From Devosia psychrophila (GTDB taxonomy: Bacteria > Pseudomonadota > Alphaproteobacteria > Rhizobiales > Devosiaceae), in NCBI RefSeq assembly GCF_000971275.1, contig NZ_LAPV01000153.1, positions 1 to 64,000 on the forward strand: a DNA stretch of 64,000 nucleotides. Reading direction: 5' to 3'. The notes beneath the pieces are model-generated. The model was not told where the DNA came from. It worked only from the letters and a program-made list of their open reading frames with translations, and did no database searches. Both the position numbers and the translations under genes were made by a program. Positions 35,280-42,900 of this stretch are shown piece after piece (the first letter of the stretch is position 1; every line of letters starts with the position of its first letter).

Positions 35280-35302
35280 ATTATGACTGTCAAACTCATA
35301 AT
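35280..35302. promoter_or_regulatory. Candidate RirA operator (IRO box) over a minus-strand promoter
   Basis: Perfect 7-bp inverted repeat ATTATGA / TCATAAT around a 9-bp spacer, which gives TGA-N9-TCA, the core reported for RirA iron-responsive operators in rhizobia. On the minus strand, TTGATA and CATAAT 16 bp apart form a fair sigma-70-like promoter whose -10 box is half of the palindrome. It is 30 bp beyond the rirA stop. Confidence 0.55.
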
Positions 35303-35331
35303 ATCAAAGACGTGCAGAAATCGGCGAGACG

Positions 35332-35805
35332 CTAATGCGCAGTAGTGGGTTCCAGCGCCGTCACTGCTTCAATGGTCGATAGGCCGAGGCGGTCGCGGAT
35401 GGAGCGCTTCTTGCTGGCGAGGTCGGCAATAGTATAGCTGGCCAGCACGTCAAAGAATGCACCCAGGGCTTCGCGGAGCGCGCCGTTGAGGTCGCATTCG
35501 CCGATCAGCGGGCAATCGGCGCCATCCTCGAAACATTCCGCGAGCGCAAAGTTTTCTTCTGTGAGCCGGATTGTGTCGAGCAGCGTGATGTCTGCCGCTG
35601 GCTTGCCTAGCTTGATACCGCCATGGCGACCGCGAACGGTAGCCAGCAGGCCATTCTCGACCAGCGGCTTGATCAGCTTGAACAGGAACAGTTCGGAAAT
35701 ATTGTAAGCCCGGGCCACGTCGGCGACCCGACTAAGGCCCGGCTCGTTGACGGCACAATAGACCAGGGTGCGGATCGCATAATTGGATTGACGCGTCAGT
35801 CTCAC
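35332..35805 (-). CDS. rirA: Rrf2-family iron regulator RirA
   Basis: Iron-sulfur sensing repressor of iron uptake genes, used in Rhizobiales in place of Fur. 157 residues from a GTG with GAAGG upstream. RLTRQSNYAIRTLVYCAVN and the HTH region YNISELFLFKLIKPL and VRGRHGGIKLGKPAADITL agree closely with RirA as I recall it. The three cluster-ligand cysteines (residues 91, 98 and 104: AECFEDGADCPLIGEC) match RirA Cys91, 99 and 105 spacing to one residue. IscR or NsrR would have a different Cys pattern. The upstream region carries an Irr-box-like site. Confidence 0.9.
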   Translation of the reverse strand: MRLTRQSNYAIRTLVYCAVNEPGLSRVADVARAYNISELFLFKLIKPLVENGLLATVRGRHGGIKLGKPAADITLLDTIRLTEENFALAECFEDGADCPLIGECDLNGALREALGAFFDVLASYTIADLASKKRSIRDRLGLSTIEAVTALEPTTAH

Positions 35806-35885
35806 TGCGGACCTTCTTTCGGGCAAATCAAGGGAGGGTCGGAACGCCCTCCAGGCATGTTTCAGCTACATTTAATGTCACGCAC

Positions 35886-35902
35886 CTTATAACCATTCTA
35901 AA
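35886..35902. promoter_or_regulatory. Irr-box (ICE)-like site upstream of rirA
   Basis: CTTATAACCATTCTAAA: one perfect TTCTAAA half site and a 5-of-7 partner around a 3-bp centre, close to the reported iron control element of Irr (TTTAGAA-N3-TTCTAAA). It is 81 bp upstream of the rirA GTG, next to a possible minus-strand -35 TTGACA at 35907-35912. Irr control of rirA has been reported in rhizobia; here it is inference. Confidence 0.5.
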
Positions 35903-36011
35903 TTATGTCAAGATAAGCTGATTACCTTGTTCATATTTCATTGTCGCCGCTTCCCCCACTCGACAGGCATTTGACTTCGCACTATGAATTTAGGGGCAGG
36001 GGGACACTGCT

Positions 36012-36332
36012 TTGAATGAAACTTTTACGCGAGCTAGGCTCAGCGAAGCGGCTTCGCGCCGTACTGGAATAAACAAGACGGATACAGCCGCCATATGTGA
36101 CGCAATGTTTGATTTGATCGGCGACGTGTTGATGCGTGCCGAGACGGTCAAGCTTACAGCTTTCGGATCGCTGCAGGTGCGCTCGCGCGCCGAACGCGTG
36201 GGGCGCAATCCGCGAACGGGCACCGAACACAAGATCAGCCCGCGTCACACTGTGGTGTTCACGCCCAGTGCGCAATTGCGCGACTTGCTCAACCCGGAAG
36301 CATTACCCGACAAAATCAGCAAGAGTGCGTGA
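36012..36332 (+). CDS. HU/IHF-family DNA-binding protein
   Basis: 106 residues from a TTG start (no in-frame ATG nearby; GGGGGA lies upstream). LSEAASRRTGINKTDTAAICDAM and KLTAFGSLQVRSRAERVGRNPRTG are the helical body and the DNA-binding arm with the conserved Asn-Pro tip. It resembles IHF-alpha most but carries a longer tail (SAQLRDLLNPEALPDKISKSA) and diverges in the arm, so it may be a specialised paralog. Stands alone between rirA and the mannosidase. Confidence 0.85.
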   Translation: MNETFTRARLSEAASRRTGINKTDTAAICDAMFDLIGDVLMRAETVKLTAFGSLQVRSRAERVGRNPRTGTEHKISPRHTVVFTPSAQLRDLLNPEALPDKISKSA

Positions 36333-36415
36333 GAAATAACAACGATAACAGTGGCTGGTTCAGCTGCGGTAGCGCTTGCGTGCGGCTAAAGTTGGACAGG
36401 CCAGCTTGATCGATG

Positions 36416-36458
36416 GACAAGTCCCACGGACCACGTTGCGCGGTCCATGGGACTTGTC
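36416..36458. repeat. 17-bp-arm hairpin downstream of the alpha-mannosidase gene
   Basis: GACAAGTCCCACGGACC (36416-36432) pairs with GGTCCATGGGACTTGTC (36442-36458) with a single mismatch and a 9-nt loop. It lies 10 bp beyond the mannosidase stop, but neither strand shows the T-run of an intrinsic terminator. Confidence 0.65.
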
Positions 36459-36467
36459 TGATGGGGC

Positions 36468-39400
36468 TCAGACCTCGATCAGCAGAGTGGCGATTTCGAA
36501 GGGCCGCAGCGCCAGCGTGACGCCGTTGTCCTTGAGCTCCAGTGGCGAGGTGTCGCCATCCTCCATCAGGTTGACGATACGAGCCGACTTCACCGGAATA
36601 CCGAAGGTGATTGTCGCATCGGCGCGGATATTGGCGTGTTCGAAGATGCGCAGCACCACTGCGTCAGACTTTTCCGCCTTTTTGACGGTTTCGAGCGTGA
36701 CGTTGGACTGGTCGACGCTCGCAAAGCTGAAGCTGGCGAACTCGCTGGTCGGGCTTGCGGCGTGCTTGAGCGAGCCGACCACCGCCACCGGATTGTTGAA
36801 GCGTTCGGCAGCACGCTGCACGTCGGCCAGATCGGCCACCCCATCGTGCACCAACAATGCGTAGCGCAGGCGATGCTCGCCGATATCAGCCTGCGGATCG
36901 GGGAAGGTCGAGCCGCGCACCAGGGTCAAGCGGACGGATTGTTCAAGGCAATCATAGGCATACTTGCAGTCGTTGAGCAGCGCGACGCCGAAATCGGCCT
37001 CACTCAGATCGACCCAGCGATGCATCGAGGCTTCGAAGCGTGCCTTGTCCCAGCTGGTATTGCGATGGGTCGAGCGCTTGACGTGGCCAAACTGGATTTC
37101 CGAGCGGATGTCGGACGTATTGAGGTCAAACGGGAATTGCGCCTTGAGCACCGTCTGGCGTTCCTGCCAGTCGATGAAGGTGTCGAACTCCACCTGCCGC
37201 GCTCCGGCGGCCAGCGAGATGACCTGCACGATAGTGGACTTCTGATAGGTCCGCTCGACGCGGATGGCGGCGCGATGTGGACCGGTTTCCACCACCGAGA
37301 TCAGGGCCTTACCGTCAGCCAGCGGCCAGAACTGCTCCTCGAAATAGCGGTCGATATCCCAGGCGTCCCATTCCATCGGCTTGTCTTCATAGGCGATCAG
37401 GCGGTTTGCGGTTTTGCCCGGCTCCAGCGTTTCGCGATTGCGCGTCTTGTCGAAGATCGAGGTGATCTCGCCGGCCGCGTCGAAAGCAATCTTGAGCAGT
37501 TCGTTTTCGAGATGGGTTTCGGAGACCGAGAGCGTCGAGGAGCTGTTGTTGGCGCCGCCCGCCACCACTTGTCCCCCGGTCCAGCCAAGAGGCGCAATAT
37601 CGGATACGGGTGCAGCAAAGGCGCTCGAACCATCGGCTGAAACCACCTGTTGGAACGGCTGTACCGCCCCATCCGAGGCTAGTGAGGCGCCCTCCAAAAC
37701 GGATCCTGAACGGAAAATAACCAATCCTGAACGGGTTTGGCCGGTGAAATTGAACAGACGCAGCTGATCGGCGCCCGGCTTGGAAAAAGCCTGGGCGGCG
37801 GAATGCCACGGACCGTTCTCGGAACCGAGCGTCGAGAAGATCTGGCCGTACTCGTTATCGCTATCGACATAGACTTCGGGGATGGAGGTGCCGGGCAGGA
37901 TGTCGTGGAACTGGTTGATCAGCACCAGCTCCCAGAACTCGGCCAAGGTGTCGCTGGGATAGGCGGCGCCAGTCTGAACCAGCGCCATGGCGCCGAGGAA
38001 TTCCAGCTCGCGCAGCATCCGCTCGGCCTTGCGGTTATTGGCCTTATTCTTGGCCACCGAGGTCAGCGTGCCGCGATGGTACTGCAGGTAGAGTTCGCCA
38101 TTCCAGGTGGGGAATTTCGAAGCGGGCGCATCCATGCGCTGGCCGAGGCGGTCGAGGAAGGGAACGATGCCTTCGAGCTTTACCCTTGGAGCGCCGGGGA
38201 TGCCGCGTTCGAGGCGGATGCCGCGCTCGATCATGGCGCGGGTCGGGCCGCCGCCGCCGTCGCCATAGCCATAGGACATCACGAGTTCGTTATTGACGGC
38301 CTTGGGCTCGTATCGCTTCCAGGCGCCCATGGTTTCACTCACCGACAGGTCGCCGTTATAGGTCGTGTAGACCAGCTCGCTGTCATAATTCTGGGCGGTA
38401 ATGAGCTGCGCCTTGGTGACCGTGCCGTCGATGCCCTTCCAGAAAAACGTGTCATAGGGATGCCGGTCGGTATCGTTCCAACTCAGTTTGGATGTGACGA
38501 AATATTTCAGCCCAGACTTATCCATCACCTGCGGCAGGTTGGCAGAATAGCCGAAGGTATCCGGCAGCCAGACCGTCTTGGGGTCGACGCCGAAGTTTTC
38601 GAGGTGGAAACGACGGCCGCGCATGATCTGGCGCACCAGGCTTTCGCCCGAGACGATATTGACGTCAGGCTCGACCCACATGGCGCCTTCGATCTCGAAC
38701 TGGCCGGATTTTACCCGGGCCAGCAGGCGATCCCACAGCTCGGGATAATCCTGCTTGAGGAAGTCGAACAGCACCGACTGGTTATACATGAAGATGAATT
38801 CGGGATATTCTTCCATCAGGTTCAGCACGGTAGCGAACGACCGCCCGGTCTTGTCGCGGGTGTGCATGACGCGCCAGAGCCAGCCGACGTCGAGATGGGT
38901 CGAACCGACGGCAGTGATCTGCGGCTGGCTCTCTGTATCGACCAGGCCATAGATTTCAGCGGCAATGGCTTCAGCCGCGCCGAGCGAGGCTTCGAACTCG
39001 GGCGTATAGCCGGCGCGGCGATCGAGGGCGCGCAGAGCGCGGTCGATGATGTTGAGAATAGCCTGCCGGCGTGGATCGTTCTGATAGAGACGGACGGCGA
39101 CATCGAGCGGCGTCTGCAGGTCCCAATAGAGTTTTTCGGCCCGTTCGCTACGGGTATAAAAATCCACGGTGAAGCCGACCAGCGGCCGCTCGAAAAACGT
39201 AAATGCATTGACCAGCAGGGTGTGCTTGCTGCCCGGGGTGGCGTTGCGCTCGATCACCAGCTCGGTGTGATTGCCGTCGAGCGCCTGGGCGATCTTGCCA
39301 TCGATATAGGCGAGGCACTGCGGATCGGTCGAGCCGGGACGATCCTGCCACTGGCTGGTGAATTTCAGCACAAAGGTCTTGCCCGCTGCGGCTTCGGGCA

Positions 39401-39668
39401 CCGTGACTTCGGCTGCAAACCACGTGTGGCCCTGCTTTTTGGCCCAAACGGAATGGGCACCAAACTGCTCCCAGTTACGCCAGTCGGAAGCGAGCGCCTG
39501 ATCGGCGGTGACGTCGTCGCGCTGCACGTGCCATTGCCACGCGACGCCCTCGACAGGCGTCAGGATCTTCTTTTCGAGATCGGCGCAGAGCCGGATCAGC
39601 TTGCCTTCCATCTTGAGATCGTCGTCGAGCAGGCCGAGCTTGCTCGACATGGGATTGGAATAGGTCAT
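36468..39668 (-). CDS. GH38 alpha-mannosidase
   Basis: 1066 residues, the normal length for large bacterial class II alpha-mannosidases. N-terminal jelly-roll-like region, then the GH38 catalytic domain with ITAVGSTHLDVGWLWRVMHT (zinc-binding His-x-Asp), EGAMWVEPDVN, and WLPDTFGYSANLPQVM containing the nucleophile Asp; the zinc site is completed later by MSYGYGDGGGGPT; C-terminal beta-sandwich domains end ALRPFEIATLLIEV. No signal peptide, so it is cytoplasmic and likely acts on imported mannosides. The LacI gene at 39896 is divergent with a palindromic operator between. Confidence 0.94.
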   Translation of the reverse strand: MTYSNPMSSKLGLLDDDLKMEGKLIRLCADLEKKILTPVEGVAWQWHVQRDDVTADQALASDWRNWEQFGAHSVWAKKQGHTWFAAEVTVPEAAAGKTFVLKFTSQWQDRPGSTDPQCLAYIDGKIAQALDGNHTELVIERNATPGSKHTLLVNAFTFFERPLVGFTVDFYTRSERAEKLYWDLQTPLDVAVRLYQNDPRRQAILNIIDRALRALDRRAGYTPEFEASLGAAEAIAAEIYGLVDTESQPQITAVGSTHLDVGWLWRVMHTRDKTGRSFATVLNLMEEYPEFIFMYNQSVLFDFLKQDYPELWDRLLARVKSGQFEIEGAMWVEPDVNIVSGESLVRQIMRGRRFHLENFGVDPKTVWLPDTFGYSANLPQVMDKSGLKYFVTSKLSWNDTDRHPYDTFFWKGIDGTVTKAQLITAQNYDSELVYTTYNGDLSVSETMGAWKRYEPKAVNNELVMSYGYGDGGGGPTRAMIERGIRLERGIPGAPRVKLEGIVPFLDRLGQRMDAPASKFPTWNGELYLQYHRGTLTSVAKNKANNRKAERMLRELEFLGAMALVQTGAAYPSDTLAEFWELVLINQFHDILPGTSIPEVYVDSDNEYGQIFSTLGSENGPWHSAAQAFSKPGADQLRLFNFTGQTRSGLVIFRSGSVLEGASLASDGAVQPFQQVVSADGSSAFAAPVSDIAPLGWTGGQVVAGGANNSSSTLSVSETHLENELLKIAFDAAGEITSIFDKTRNRETLEPGKTANRLIAYEDKPMEWDAWDIDRYFEEQFWPLADGKALISVVETGPHRAAIRVERTYQKSTIVQVISLAAGARQVEFDTFIDWQERQTVLKAQFPFDLNTSDIRSEIQFGHVKRSTHRNTSWDKARFEASMHRWVDLSEADFGVALLNDCKYAYDCLEQSVRLTLVRGSTFPDPQADIGEHRLRYALLVHDGVADLADVQRAAERFNNPVAVVGSLKHAASPTSEFASFSFASVDQSNVTLETVKKAEKSDAVVLRIFEHANIRADATITFGIPVKSARIVNLMEDGDTSPLELKDNGVTLALRPFEIATLLIEV

Positions 39669-39751
39669 GCTGATACTCCGGCACCGGCGAAGCTGTGTTC
39701 AGGCCGCGCTACGACCGCCGATTCAAAGCGCGCAGGGAAATAATCACATGC

Positions 39752-39767
39752 TTTGCAACGTTGCAAA
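39752..39767. promoter_or_regulatory. Palindromic LacI-type operator for mannosidase/LacI pair
   Basis: TTTGCAACGTTGCAAA is a perfect 16-bp palindrome with the central CG common to LacI-family operators. It lies 84 bp upstream of the mannosidase start and 129 bp upstream of the divergent LacI start. Confidence 0.65.
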
Positions 39768-39895
39768 TTCTAAACGCACCTAGGGGAAGCGGGCGACATT
39801 TTCGTCTATGTGCGGCTCGGATTGCCGCTGGAATTGAGGGATTTGGTTTCGAGTCCGGCCAGTGTAAAAGCAAGCCTCGGAGACCCGGCAGCAGC

Positions 39896-40915
39896 ATGAG
39901 CCAAACGACGACACCAGCGAGCAACCGGCGCGTGACGCTGCGTACTATTGCCGAAGTGACGGGCTTGAGCCTCTCGACCGTTTCGCTATCGCTGCGCGGC
40001 GGCACCACGCTGAAGCAGGAAACCCGCGACAAGGTTGCCGAGGCGGCAAAAGCCTTGGGCTATGTGCCGGACCGGGCCGGTGTGCGCCTTCGTACCGGCA
40101 AAACCAATGTGATTGCGCTGGTGCTGGACGGCGCCGAAGACTCGATCGATTTCGCGCGCCAGATGATCCAGGGCATCGGTGGCGCCATCAAGGATACCCG
40201 CTACCACCTGACGGTAATCCCCGAATTTGAGCGCAACCAGAGCGCCGAGACGATCCGCTACATTCTCGACAATCGCACCGCCGATGGCGTCATCATCACC
40301 CATACCGGGCCGCGTGATGCGCGGGTGCAGATGATGGTGGATGCGGACTTCCCCTTTGTCAGCCATGGGCGCACGGCGTTCGAGGCGCCGCATCCCTATC
40401 ATGACTTCCACTCGGAAGCCTTCGCGGCGATGGCGGTGCAGCGGCTGGCCGGCAAGGGCTGCAAGCAGGTTATGCTGGTGATCGGCGATGACAGCACGAC
40501 CAATTACCACAATATCGTCACGGCCTTTGAAGAAGCAGCGGCGACGGCGGGGCTGAGTGGCACGGTGCTGCAAGGCACCAAGGGGCTGACGCCGGCCGAA
40601 ATGCGCAAGCTGGGGCTGGATCTCGCGTCAGGCAAGGACCGGCCGGATGGCATGATCTCGGATAGCGAAATGCGGACCATTGCGCTGGTCGGCGGGCTGC
40701 AGGAGGGCGGCGTGGTCTTCGGCCGCGACCTGCACCTGGTCTACAAGCAGACCTCGGGCATTTTGCCGACGCTGTTCCCGGCGCTGGACAGCATCCGCGA
40801 GGATGTGTTCGCCGCCGGGGGTGAGCTGACGCGGCTATTGCTGCGGCGCATCGAGGGGGTGGAGGTGGCGGAGCTGCAAACGCTGGCGGAACCACAGCCG
40901 CATTGGCGGAGCTAG
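39896..40915 (+). CDS. LacI-family transcriptional regulator, probable mannosidase regulator
   Basis: 339 residues from MSQTTTPASN; the longer frame upstream covers the intergenic operator and is not credible. HTH: VTLRTIAEVTGLSLSTVSLSLRGG, hinge GVRLRTGKTNVIALVLDGAE, then a sugar-binding-protein-like domain with PFVSHGRTAFEAPHPYHDF. Divergent from the GH38 gene and separated from it by the perfect palindrome at 39752, so local control of mannoside breakdown is likely. Paralog of the LacI gene at 31959. Confidence 0.92.
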   Translation: MSQTTTPASNRRVTLRTIAEVTGLSLSTVSLSLRGGTTLKQETRDKVAEAAKALGYVPDRAGVRLRTGKTNVIALVLDGAEDSIDFARQMIQGIGGAIKDTRYHLTVIPEFERNQSAETIRYILDNRTADGVIITHTGPRDARVQMMVDADFPFVSHGRTAFEAPHPYHDFHSEAFAAMAVQRLAGKGCKQVMLVIGDDSTTNYHNIVTAFEEAAATAGLSGTVLQGTKGLTPAEMRKLGLDLASGKDRPDGMISDSEMRTIALVGGLQEGGVVFGRDLHLVYKQTSGILPTLFPALDSIREDVFAAGGELTRLLLRRIEGVEVAELQTLAEPQPHWRS

Positions 40916-40968
40916 AGCTGCCGGGGCTGCGCCATACTCACACCCTTGGGCCGAAATTGGGGCCAAAC

Positions 40969-41082
40969 TACCCCCACCCTTGATCCCTCCCCACATGGGG
41001 AGGGAGACGATGAGCATGGGCATTAGGGCTGGCGCCTCCCTCCCCTGAATGTGGAGGGATTGGCGCTGGGGTGATGGTAGCC
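40969..41082. repeat. Class C palindromic repeat between convergent genes
   Basis: Contains ACCCTTGATCCCTCCCCACA, then GGCGCCTCCCTCCCCTGAAT and GTGGAGGGATTGGCGCTGGGG. Two inner hairpins. Shares the GGCGCCTCCCTCCCCTGA block, inverted, with the element at 238-312. The remainder of the gap to 41172 shows nothing recognisable. Confidence 0.65.
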
Positions 41083-41172
41083 CCACAGGCCCGTAGACGA
41101 ACACTGCCCTAAAGGGCGACGAAACAGCGTCAATCACTTCGTGAAAGACGCGAGTCTTCGACCGTAGTCCGA

Positions 41173-41415
41173 CTAAGCAGCAATTCGCGGCAGCGGATAC
41201 GCCTCAGCTTCGTAGAGGGCCTGGATGGCCTTGCCTTCGAAGCGGCGTTCGTTGACTTCGAGGAACGAGCCCATCAGGGCCTTTTCGGGCAGTTCTTCGA
41301 TGCAGTAGCGAATGGCCTCAGAGGCTGAGTTGAAGCGCTTGTACTGGGCCGAAGCGCTCTTGGCGTAGCGCTTGGCGACGAAGAGTTCGGCTCGTGCTGC
41401 GTAATCGATGACCAT
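41173..41415 (-). CDS. Small paralog-pair protein 2, unknown function
   Basis: 80 residues from MVIDYAARAELF; AAAGGAGA six bases upstream of the ATG fixes this start even though the frame is open further up. It reads as a single alpha/beta domain: ARAELFVAKRYAKSASAQYKRF, ASEAIRYCIEELP, RRFEGKAIQALYEAEAYPLPR. The same order of motifs occurs in the gene just upstream, so the two are tandem duplicates. No family recognised. Confidence 0.75.
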   Translation of the reverse strand: MVIDYAARAELFVAKRYAKSASAQYKRFNSASEAIRYCIEELPEKALMGSFLEVNERRFEGKAIQALYEAEAYPLPRIAA

Positions 41416-41710
41416 TGGAATCTCCTTTGGATGCGGTGATCTGCCGGCGCGAGCGGTCTTTTTGGACCTCATGCTTGCGCGACAGCGGATAGTCGGAGCT
41501 TCGATAAAGCTCCTTGAGATCGTTTCCCGAGAAAGCCATGTCGCCGACAATAAGCCGGGCGCCGTGGAGGCTGACGGGGGCAGCTTCTTCGAAGGCGAAG
41601 CGTATTGCCTGGGCGGCGGTGCGGAAGCTTTTAGCTCCCTGGGCAGACGCAGTATGCCAGTCGCTGCCAAGAAAAAGCTCGGCGCGAGCGTGGAAGTCTA
41701 GATGTATCAT
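41318..41710 (-). CDS. Small paralog-pair protein 1, with extended C-terminus
   Basis: 130 residues. The first ~77 (HARAELFLGSDWHTASAQGAK, AAQAIRFAFEEAAP, MAFSGNDLKELYRSSDYPLSR) are homologous by eye to the whole of the downstream 80-residue protein. The last ~50 residues are basic, have no counterpart, and are encoded in a region that overlaps the start of the downstream gene by 98 bp in another frame. The extension may come from loss of the original stop. Confidence 0.65.
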   Translation of the reverse strand: MIHLDFHARAELFLGSDWHTASAQGAKSFRTAAQAIRFAFEEAAPVSLHGARLIVGDMAFSGNDLKELYRSSDYPLSRKHEVQKDRSRRQITASKGDSNGHRLRSTSRTLRRQALRQERFGPVQALQLSL

Positions 41711-41818
41711 ATTTTCTCTATTAGTCCGGCATTTGGCGCGGACCTATTTTCTGGGTCCGGCCAGACTTTTTGGTTTTGACGCGTTTCAAGATAGAAACGC
41801 CTCGGCCGGACAGATATT

Positions 41819-41838
41819 GGGCCCGCCGAGGCGGGCCC
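41819..41838. terminator. GC-rich hairpin after cspA
   Basis: Perfect 9-bp stem GGGCCCGCC / GGCGGGCCC with a 2-nt loop, 8 bp beyond the cspA stop. The U-tail on the minus strand is poor (AATATCTG). A second perfect hairpin GCGTTTC-AAGATA-GAAACGC follows at 41780-41799. Probably the cspA 3' end. Confidence 0.6.
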
Positions 41839-41846
41839 GGCAGTGA

Positions 41847-42056
41847 TTACTTGACGAGAGTCAGGTTGGTCGCGGAAGCCTTGCCATCACGGCCGGTTTC
41901 CATTTCATAGGTGACCTTGTCGCCCTCATACAGGCCCGACAGGCCCGAACGCTCTACAGCGGAAACATGGACGAAAGCGTCCTTGCTGCCATCTTCAGGC
42001 GAGATGAAGCCGAAGCCTTTGGTCGAATTGAAAAACTTTACGGTGCCGGTGATCAT
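41847..42056 (-). CDS. cspA: Cold-shock protein, CspA family
   Basis: 69 residues, single OB-fold nucleic-acid chaperone. RNP-1 KGFGFISPEDG and RNP-2 DAFVHVSAVERSG are intact; opening MITGTVKFFN is typical. The 220 bp upstream to 42278 hold no gene and have short inverted repeats (for example CAGAT-AGCC-ATCTG), which may form the structured leader often seen for csp genes. Confidence 0.95.
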   Translation of the reverse strand: MITGTVKFFNSTKGFGFISPEDGSKDAFVHVSAVERSGLSGLYEGDKVTYEMETGRDGKASATNLTLVK

Positions 42057-42278
42057 GGCTTTAGCCTAACTTATCGTGCCCCGACCACATGACATGGCCA
42101 GAAAGCAGCATTGCCGCACCACGACATGTGGGACGGGCCTAACACGCTCTCAAAAACAGGGGGTAGCGAAAACCGGCATACCGGCGATCAGATAGCCATC
42201 TGAGCTCAAACGTATGCAACTCATATAGTCTATATTGCCGACAGTATCAAGGCAGCGGCAAATATTGGTTAAAGGCGC

Positions 42279-42557
42279 CTAAATCAATACCAGCATTCCT
42301 TCGGCGACCTGCGACGTCACATCGAAGATGGTGTCGTCCTCATCACGGGCGGCAAACGCCCCCAAAGCCCGCAATTGTTCGCCGCTGAATTCAAGGTCAT
42401 AGCGCGGCGCCGGCTTGCGATTGGACAGCATGGTGCTGGATGCCGAAGAGCGTTCCCATCCATCGTAGCGGCCGGCGGGCAGGAAGATGCCGCGCGCCAG
42501 CTCGAACTCGTCGGGGGCGTCCAAAGAGACCGCTTTCGGCTTCTTGCCCTGGCGCAT
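42279..42557 (-). CDS. Hypothetical protein, second of a coupled pair
   Basis: 92 residues. Basic N-terminus (MRQGKKPKAVSLDAPDEF) followed by LARGIFLPAGRYDGWERSSAS and an acidic end (FAARDEDDTIFDVTSQVAEG). No recognised family. Its ATG overlaps the stop of the preceding gene (TAATG), which indicates translational coupling. Confidence 0.6.
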   Translation of the reverse strand: MRQGKKPKAVSLDAPDEFELARGIFLPAGRYDGWERSSASSTMLSNRKPAPRYDLEFSGEQLRALGAFAARDEDDTIFDVTSQVAEGMLVLI

Positions 42558-42790
42558 TATTCGAACAGCCCGGGTGGCAGCTTACCGATTTCCAGCAGTA
42601 CGATAGGCCGGTCATAGGTATCGGTTTCGATATCGACTTCCTGGCTGAACGCCACCACACCGGCGCGCATCGGCCCGAGCCGCTCGGCCGTAGCGATCGC
42701 TGCTTCCTCGGTCTTGCAGGGCTTGACCACGTCGGCGATGAGCTTGGCGCCCTTTTGTTTAAAACCCTGCACCAAATAGGCGGTCGTCAT
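42557..42790 (-). CDS. Hypothetical protein, first of a coupled pair
   Basis: 77 residues: TAYLVQGFKQKGAKLIADVV, then CKTEEAAIATAERLGPMRAGVVAFSQEVDIETD, a small alpha/beta fold. Many short proteins of this sort (with the pattern TEEAAIATAERL) occur in Rhizobiales without assigned function. First gene of a two-gene unit. Confidence 0.65.
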   Translation of the reverse strand: MTTAYLVQGFKQKGAKLIADVVKPCKTEEAAIATAERLGPMRAGVVAFSQEVDIETDTYDRPIVLLEIGKLPPGLFE

Positions 42791-42900
42791 GGCAGATCCT
42801 TCGCACTGTCAGCGCCAAGCGCCGATGCGCAGTGCATAGCACAAACTAGAACAAAAATAGAACATTATTTTGCGTGGGCAGGGAGATAGCCCCTGCCCGC

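Noticed and set aside
37737-39743. 668-codon plus-strand frame over the alpha-mannosidase
   Set aside because: Antisense shadow; the minus-strand frame has full GH38 motifs.
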